Shown here in pieces: positions 59,872-64,000 of a stretch of DNA of 64,000 bases. The notes under the pieces are model-generated. The model made no database searches, was not told the DNA's origin, and saw nothing but the letters and a program-made list of their open reading frames with translations. The position numbers and the translations under genes were made by a program. Numbering within the stretch: the first letter of the stretch is position 1; every line of letters begins with the position of its first letter. This stretch comes from VFKI01 sp964647825 (GTDB taxonomy: Bacteria > Pseudomonadota > Gammaproteobacteria > DSM-16500): contig CAZYJL010000004.1 of assembly GCA_964647825.1 (NCBI GenBank), positions 1 through 64,000 on the forward strand. The letters run 5' to 3'.

Positions 59872-61689
59872 TCAATCATCCTGCGCTTCCTTCCTATCGT
59901 CCTCGCCTTCTTCTTCCTCATCTTCAGGCAGATAACCATCCGTCTGCATATTCCACAAGGTCGCAAATTGTCCACCTAATGCAAGCAACTCCTCGTGCGA
60001 ACCTTCCTCAATAATACGTCCTTTATGGAAGACCAAAATACGATCCATATCCGCCAACGTCGACAAACGGTGCGCGACAACAATCGTCGTACGACCTTGC
60101 ATCAACAAATGTAAACTCTCTTGAATTAATTTTTCAGTCACCGAATCCAGTGCCGACGTCGCTTCATCCAACATTAAAATCGGTGCATTTTTTAAAATAG
60201 CACGCGCGATGGCAATCCGTTGACGTTGACCACCCGACAATTTCACACCACGCTCACCCACTAACGCTTGATATTTACCATCCATTTTTTCGATAAATTC
60301 ATGACAATGTGCAAGTTGCGAGGCATGGATCACTTCTTCATCCGTCGCATCCAAACGACCATAACGAATATTTTCCATCAAAGTACGATGAAATAACGAA
60401 GGATCTTGCGGAATCATCGCAATCTGTGAATGCAATGAATCTTGTGTAACATCTGCAATATTTTGTCCGTCAATTAAAATACGGCCACTTTGTAAATCAT
60501 AAAAACGTAATGCTAAATTCACAAAGGTTGTTTTACCCGAACCGGACGAACCCACCAAACCGACTTTTTCACCCGGATGAATCACCACATTTAAATCTTG
60601 AAACACCGCTTGCTTATTTTTTTGATAGGCAAAATGCACATGTTCAAAACGAATCTCACCACGCCCCACCAACAAGGGTCGCGCATTTGGTTTATCGACA
60701 ATATCATGCGCTTTTTTAACAAGTGTTAATGCATCGGCTGTGGCACCGACCTCACGCGTAAACACGCTTAATTGAAACGTGATAAACCAAATCCACCCCA
60801 ACAACCAAAACGATTGCATGGAAATTTGCGTGAAATCACCAATCGTGACCCAACGATGCGCCCAACCATAGAGCAACGCATACAGCACGCCAAATACCAA
60901 AAACATTCCATTTAAACCCAAGCCAACGCGCATGACTTCCGCAAGCCACATCGCTTTTTTAGATTTATCAATTTCTTCTTTTTGAAACTTTTTCAAATAC
61001 GTTGACTCATAATCTCCGCGCGCAAATAAACGTACGCTCAACATATTCGACAACACATCGACAATCTTGCCACTTAAATTCGATACAGATCGCGAATGCA
61101 CTTCCCACAGTTCGTTGCCGTAGCGTAAGAAAATAAAATTTAATCCTAAATGAATAAATAACCAGACTGCTAAAATCACGGCAAAAATAGGCCGTGTCAT
61201 CCACATCATCACTAACACAATGAGTGTGCCCGTTGCTGCCGTCGCAAATTGCAAACAAATCACTTCCATAATGTTTTGACAACTTTTTGGTAAGTCAGCC
61301 AGTTTCGTTGCAATATTTCCGGAGAATTGACTAGAGAAATATTCGTGTGAATGCGATTTCACATAAGAAAATACCGCTTCCCGAATATTCGCGCGAAATA
61401 AAGGAAACGTATAAATTTGTAAAATACCTTGCACGCGCATACAAATTTCTGCGCCACCCCAAAATAACGCTAACATGATCAAAGGGGACGCCGCCGCCGC
61501 ATAAATACCTGCCGTATTGCCATGAAACGATTGCACGACATTAATCACACGTTTTAAAAAATAAGGAAAAACGGCATCACTCACCGCCCACATAATAAAA
61601 CACAGGATAATCACGGAAAAACGAACTTTTTGCTGTCGTACAAAATAATAAATAAATCGAAACGGTGTAACCGGCAACTGTTTCTGCAT
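59872..61689 (-). CDS. ABC exporter, fused permease and ATPase (MsbA-like)
   Basis: 605 residues. N-terminal ABC_membrane domain with about six helices (residues 20-310), then an ATPase domain: Walker A VGLVGSSGSGKTTFVNLALR, Q-loop IAMIPQDPSLFH, signature KLSGGQRQRIAIARAIL, Walker B PILMLDEATSALDS and the H-loop VVAHRLSTL. As a half-transporter it should dimerise. Substrate is unknown: lipid, peptide or drug. The C-terminal tail is strikingly acidic (PEDEEEEGEDDRKEAQDD). It follows erpA on the same strand by 49 bp. Confidence 0.93.
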   Translation of the reverse strand: MQKQLPVTPFRFIYYFVRQQKVRFSVIILCFIMWAVSDAVFPYFLKRVINVVQSFHGNTAGIYAAAASPLIMLALFWGGAEICMRVQGILQIYTFPLFRANIREAVFSYVKSHSHEYFSSQFSGNIATKLADLPKSCQNIMEVICLQFATAATGTLIVLVMMWMTRPIFAVILAVWLFIHLGLNFIFLRYGNELWEVHSRSVSNLSGKIVDVLSNMLSVRLFARGDYESTYLKKFQKEEIDKSKKAMWLAEVMRVGLGLNGMFLVFGVLYALLYGWAHRWVTIGDFTQISMQSFWLLGWIWFITFQLSVFTREVGATADALTLVKKAHDIVDKPNARPLLVGRGEIRFEHVHFAYQKNKQAVFQDLNVVIHPGEKVGLVGSSGSGKTTFVNLALRFYDLQSGRILIDGQNIADVTQDSLHSQIAMIPQDPSLFHRTLMENIRYGRLDATDEEVIHASQLAHCHEFIEKMDGKYQALVGERGVKLSGGQRQRIAIARAILKNAPILMLDEATSALDSVTEKLIQESLHLLMQGRTTIVVAHRLSTLADMDRILVFHKGRIIEEGSHEELLALGGQFATLWNMQTDGYLPEDEEEEGEDDRKEAQDD

Positions 61690-61738
61690 AATGCAACCTG
61701 CTACTGATCACCAAATAAAACGTTAATCCAACCGAACA

Positions 61739-62116
61739 TCAGGCCGAAAAAGAAGACCCGCAACCACATGTGGTTTTTGCATTCGGATTCCTAATAATAA
61801 ATTGCTCACCTTCAATATCTTCACGATAATCAATTTCAGAACCTTCTAAATATTGCAAGCTAATTGGATCCACAATCAATGTGACCTGCTGCTCTGCAAC
61901 ATTCTGCGTATCTTGGCAAGTTGCTGGCACTGACCGCGTGACAAGATGATCATGCGCTTTGACTGCTTCTTCAAACGCAAAACCATATTGAAACCCAGAA
62001 CAGCCGCCACCAATCACATAAACACGCAATTTCAATTGAAAATTTTCTTCTTCTTGCATCAATGCCCATATTTTTGCGACAGCTGCCTCTGTCGGATACA
62101 ATACATCACTACTCAC
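61739..62116 (-). CDS. erpA: Iron-sulfur cluster insertion protein ErpA
   Basis: A-type carrier that delivers clusters to apoproteins, notably in isoprenoid and respiratory enzymes. LKLRVYVIGGGCSGFQYGFA and the C-terminal PNAKTTCGCGSSFSA carry the three cluster cysteines; SLQYLEGSEIDYREDIEGEQ is ErpA-like. Compared with E. coli ErpA it has an insertion of about a dozen residues around RSVPATCQDTQNVAEQQ. I chose GTG 62116 (GGAGG eight bases upstream, 125 residues); ATG 62122 is close. Divergent from hemJ with their ribosome sites almost touching. Confidence 0.93.
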   Translation of the reverse strand: MSSDVLYPTEAAVAKIWALMQEEENFQLKLRVYVIGGGCSGFQYGFAFEEAVKAHDHLVTRSVPATCQDTQNVAEQQVTLIVDPISLQYLEGSEIDYREDIEGEQFIIRNPNAKTTCGCGSSFSA

Positions 62117-62140
62117 AACCATCTCCTCCGAGGAACGCAT

Positions 62141-62563
62141 ATGCTTTGGATCAAGGCATTTCATATTATTTTCATGGTGACTTGGTTCAGCGGTTTATTT
62201 TATCTGCCGCGACTTTATGTCTATCATGCAGAAACCACTGACAGCTTAAGCCATGAACGTTTCAAAATCATGGAACACAAGCTTTATTATTTTATCACAA
62301 CTCCTAGCATGCTCCTGACACTGTTTTTTGGCGGCTGGATGATTTGGCTCTATCCACAACTCTACTTATCCGCCTTTTGGATGCATCTCAAACTTAGCCT
62401 TGTCTTGCTGTTAGTCATTTATCATCTTTATCTAGGTAAATTACTCGCCAATTTTCGCCGCAATAAAAATCCTCATGGACATGTTTTTTATCGCTGGCTT
62501 AACGAGCTACCGGCCTTGTTCTTAATTGCTATTGTTTTACTCGTTGTGGTTAAACCTGCTTAA
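62141..62563 (+). CDS. hemJ: Protoporphyrinogen oxidase HemJ
   Basis: 140 residues with four membrane helices. Oxygen-independent oxidation of protoporphyrinogen IX in heme synthesis. KAFHIIFMVTWFSGLFYLPR is the family start, with the conserved His; EHKLYYFITTPSML and WMHLKLSLVLLLVIYH follow, with the functionally important Lys/His residues, and NELPALFLIAIVLLVV ends it. GAGGAA five bases before ATG 62141. Its stop overlaps that of the convergent hemL by 14 bp. Confidence 0.93.
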   Translation: MLWIKAFHIIFMVTWFSGLFYLPRLYVYHAETTDSLSHERFKIMEHKLYYFITTPSMLLTLFFGGWMIWLYPQLYLSAFWMHLKLSLVLLLVIYHLYLGKLLANFRRNKNPHGHVFYRWLNELPALFLIAIVLLVVVKPA

Positions 62564-63827
62564 AGACTTTTTCAGCAACCTGCAACGTGTAATCGATTTC
62601 TTTCTCCGTATGCATACTTGAAACAAAGCCCGCTTCAAAGGCAGAAGGTGCAAAATACACACCTTCTGCTAAACAGCCATGAAAAAACTTTTTAAACTTT
62701 TCTACATTACAGGTTTTAACATCGACAAATCGTTGCGGTAATGCGTCTGTAAAAAACAAACCAAACATCCCACCCGTCGACACCGTTTGCAACGGCACAG
62801 CAGCCGCTGCGGCACGTGCCATCAACCCACTCATCAACTGTTCTGTGCGCTGGGTTAATGCTTCATAAAAACCCTCTTGCTCAACTAATTGTAATGTTGC
62901 CAAACCTGCCGCCATCGCGAGCGGATTACCTGATAACGTTCCTGCTTGATACACATCACCGCATGGTGCCAAGTGCTGCATAATCTCGCGCCGCCCACCA
63001 CACGCACCAACCGGCAACCCCCCGCCTATTATTTTGCCCAACGTCACTAAGTCGGGTCGAATCCGGTATACCGCTTGCGCACCCCCTTTGGCGACGCGAA
63101 AACCGGTCATGACCTCATCAAAAATTAATAATGCTTGATAGGTATCGCATAGCTCACGCAAAGCAGCCAAAAAACCAGGAACCGGTAAAACGCAATTCAT
63201 ATTCCCGGCAATCGGCTCAACAATAATAGCGGCAATCTCATGCCCATGTGTTGCAAAAAGTGCGCGCACAGACGCTTCATCATTGAAATCAGCAATCAAT
63301 GTATCGCTGACCACGCCCATTGGCACGCCTGCAGACCCCGGCACCCCCAGTGTTAACGCACCCGAGCCCGCTTCCACCAACAGCGCATCGACATGCCCAT
63401 GATAACAACCTGCAAATTTCACAATCTTCGAGCGTCCCGTAAAACCGCGAGCAAGACGAATCGCTGTCATCGTGGCTTCTGTGCCTGAATTCACCATCCG
63501 AATTTGCTCAATAGCAGGCATCATTTGACAAATTTTTTCAGCTAATTGTATTTCTGCCGCCGTCGGCGCGCCAAAACTCAAGCCCTCCGCAGCGGCTGCC
63601 TGCACAGCAGCAACCACTGCAGGGTGCGCGTGACCAGCGATCATCGGCCCCCATGAGCCAACATAATCCACATAACTTTTGCCAGCTGCATCAATAAGAT
63701 AAGCACCGTGTGCTGCGCGCATAAAAACCGGCTCCCCACCCACACCACGAAATGCTCGAACCGGCGAATTGACCCCGCCCGGAATACGCTGCTTTGCCTC
63801 ACGGTATAACACTTCAGACGTCATCAT
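62550..63827 (-). CDS. hemL: Glutamate-1-semialdehyde 2,1-aminomutase
   Basis: 425 residues. PLP enzyme forming 5-aminolevulinate in the C5 route. RIPGGVNSPVRAFRGVGGEP is the HemL signature, RMVNSGTEATMTAIRLARGF the cofactor phosphate site, LIFDEVMTGFRVA the PLP Asp, and LVTLGKIIGGGLPVGACGG contains the Schiff-base Lys. It shows that heme is made from glutamyl-tRNA, linking to gltX at the other end of the window, and it pairs with hemJ across the convergent overlap. Confidence 0.97.
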   Translation of the reverse strand: MMTSEVLYREAKQRIPGGVNSPVRAFRGVGGEPVFMRAAHGAYLIDAAGKSYVDYVGSWGPMIAGHAHPAVVAAVQAAAAEGLSFGAPTAAEIQLAEKICQMMPAIEQIRMVNSGTEATMTAIRLARGFTGRSKIVKFAGCYHGHVDALLVEAGSGALTLGVPGSAGVPMGVVSDTLIADFNDEASVRALFATHGHEIAAIIVEPIAGNMNCVLPVPGFLAALRELCDTYQALLIFDEVMTGFRVAKGGAQAVYRIRPDLVTLGKIIGGGLPVGACGGRREIMQHLAPCGDVYQAGTLSGNPLAMAAGLATLQLVEQEGFYEALTQRTEQLMSGLMARAAAAAVPLQTVSTGGMFGLFFTDALPQRFVDVKTCNVEKFKKFFHGCLAEGVYFAPSAFEAGFVSSMHTEKEIDYTLQVAEKVFKQV

Positions 63828-63985
63828 CTTTCACACCGCTTTTAATAATAATAAAAATTTCGGCGATTATAGCATCCCCAAAGGACACAGATGGCAACTA
63901 ATTTACGCCCGCGCATGCAAAAGACATGCTATGATGCGGCCCTAAAAAAATAGCCATCCAGAAACAAAATAACGGGGAAATCAAC

Positions 63986-64000
63986 ATGCCATTTAAACGC
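63986..64000 (+). CDS. Start of an unidentified gene, cut by the window edge
   Basis: ATG 63986 begins the codons for Met-Pro-Phe-Lys-Arg and is preceded by GGGGAAA eight bases upstream, a plausible ribosome site. A TGCTATGAT extended -10-like box lies near 63929-63937. Five codons are too few to name the product. Confidence 0.4.

Overview
The window looks like a stretch of chromosome from a moderately AT-rich gammaproteobacterium. The order of the housekeeping genes is gammaproteobacterial: rpsB-tsf-pyrH-frr-uppS-cdsA-bamA-skp-lpxD-fabZ-lpxA-lpxB; nnrD-tsaE-amiC-mutL-miaA divergent from queG with orn nearby; and rpsU-yqeY-dnaG-rpoD followed by a tRNA-Ile2. Candidate host-directed proteins (two ADP-ribosyltransferase-like proteins, a protein ending in a CaaX-like CCII, TPR and zeta-kinase-like proteins with acidic tails) and many short palindromic repeats suggest an intracellular or host-associated member of the Legionellales (Legionella/Coxiella/Diplorickettsia relatives). 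That assignment is inference from style and synteny, not from a database match.

Layout. 1-1716: end of a tRNA-Ala(GGC), gltX and a divergent tRNA-Val(CAC). 1749-8149: an AT-rich surface-glycan type cluster with two GT2 glycosyltransferases, a GT87-like membrane protein, an aldo/keto reductase, a TIM-barrel isomerase and an FAD oxidoreductase. 8549-10877: an aromatic-ring FAD monooxygenase and an unknown acidic protein. 10907-22565: the lipid A, outer-membrane assembly and translation supercluster, all on the minus strand. 22764-32019: map, an EmrB-type efflux pump, parB, pabA/pabB, a GNAT, gpmI and a CtpA-type protease. 32023-36667: accessory proteins (TPR, zeta-like, RidA, DUF3592, a Cys-tailed membrane protein). 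36932-47521: miaA-mutL-amiC-tsaE-lipoprotein-nnrD-terC, queG, orn, plsY, tsaD. 47641-52531: macromolecular synthesis operon. 52559-59632: accessory and probable effector region. 59872-63827: ABC exporter, erpA, hemJ, hemL, then the start of one more gene.

Functionally, the core genes make peptidoglycan carrier lipid (uppS), phospholipid precursors (plsY, cdsA), lipid A (lpxD/A/B), and insert outer-membrane proteins (bamA, skp). tsaD and tsaE belong to the t6A pathway, miaA and queG to other tRNA modifications. hemL and hemJ are heme-synthesis steps next to the iron-sulfur carrier erpA.

The two most interesting signals are: (1) a tandem pair of paralogues (56487-58679) that carry the RxD, VSS/GSS and catalytic-Glu motifs expected of pertussis/cholera-toxin-like mono-ADP-ribosyltransferases; and (2) at least eight palindromic elements of 110-190 bp, in two families, lying next to gene 3' ends. 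Copies share a conserved core, but their outer arms differ from copy to copy while staying self-complementary within each copy. This is the reverse of a normal MITE. A third repeat family (GGCTACCTCATATAAA ends, TGTCATCCCGCG hairpins) is also present. No transposase, CRISPR array, prophage or rRNA gene was seen.
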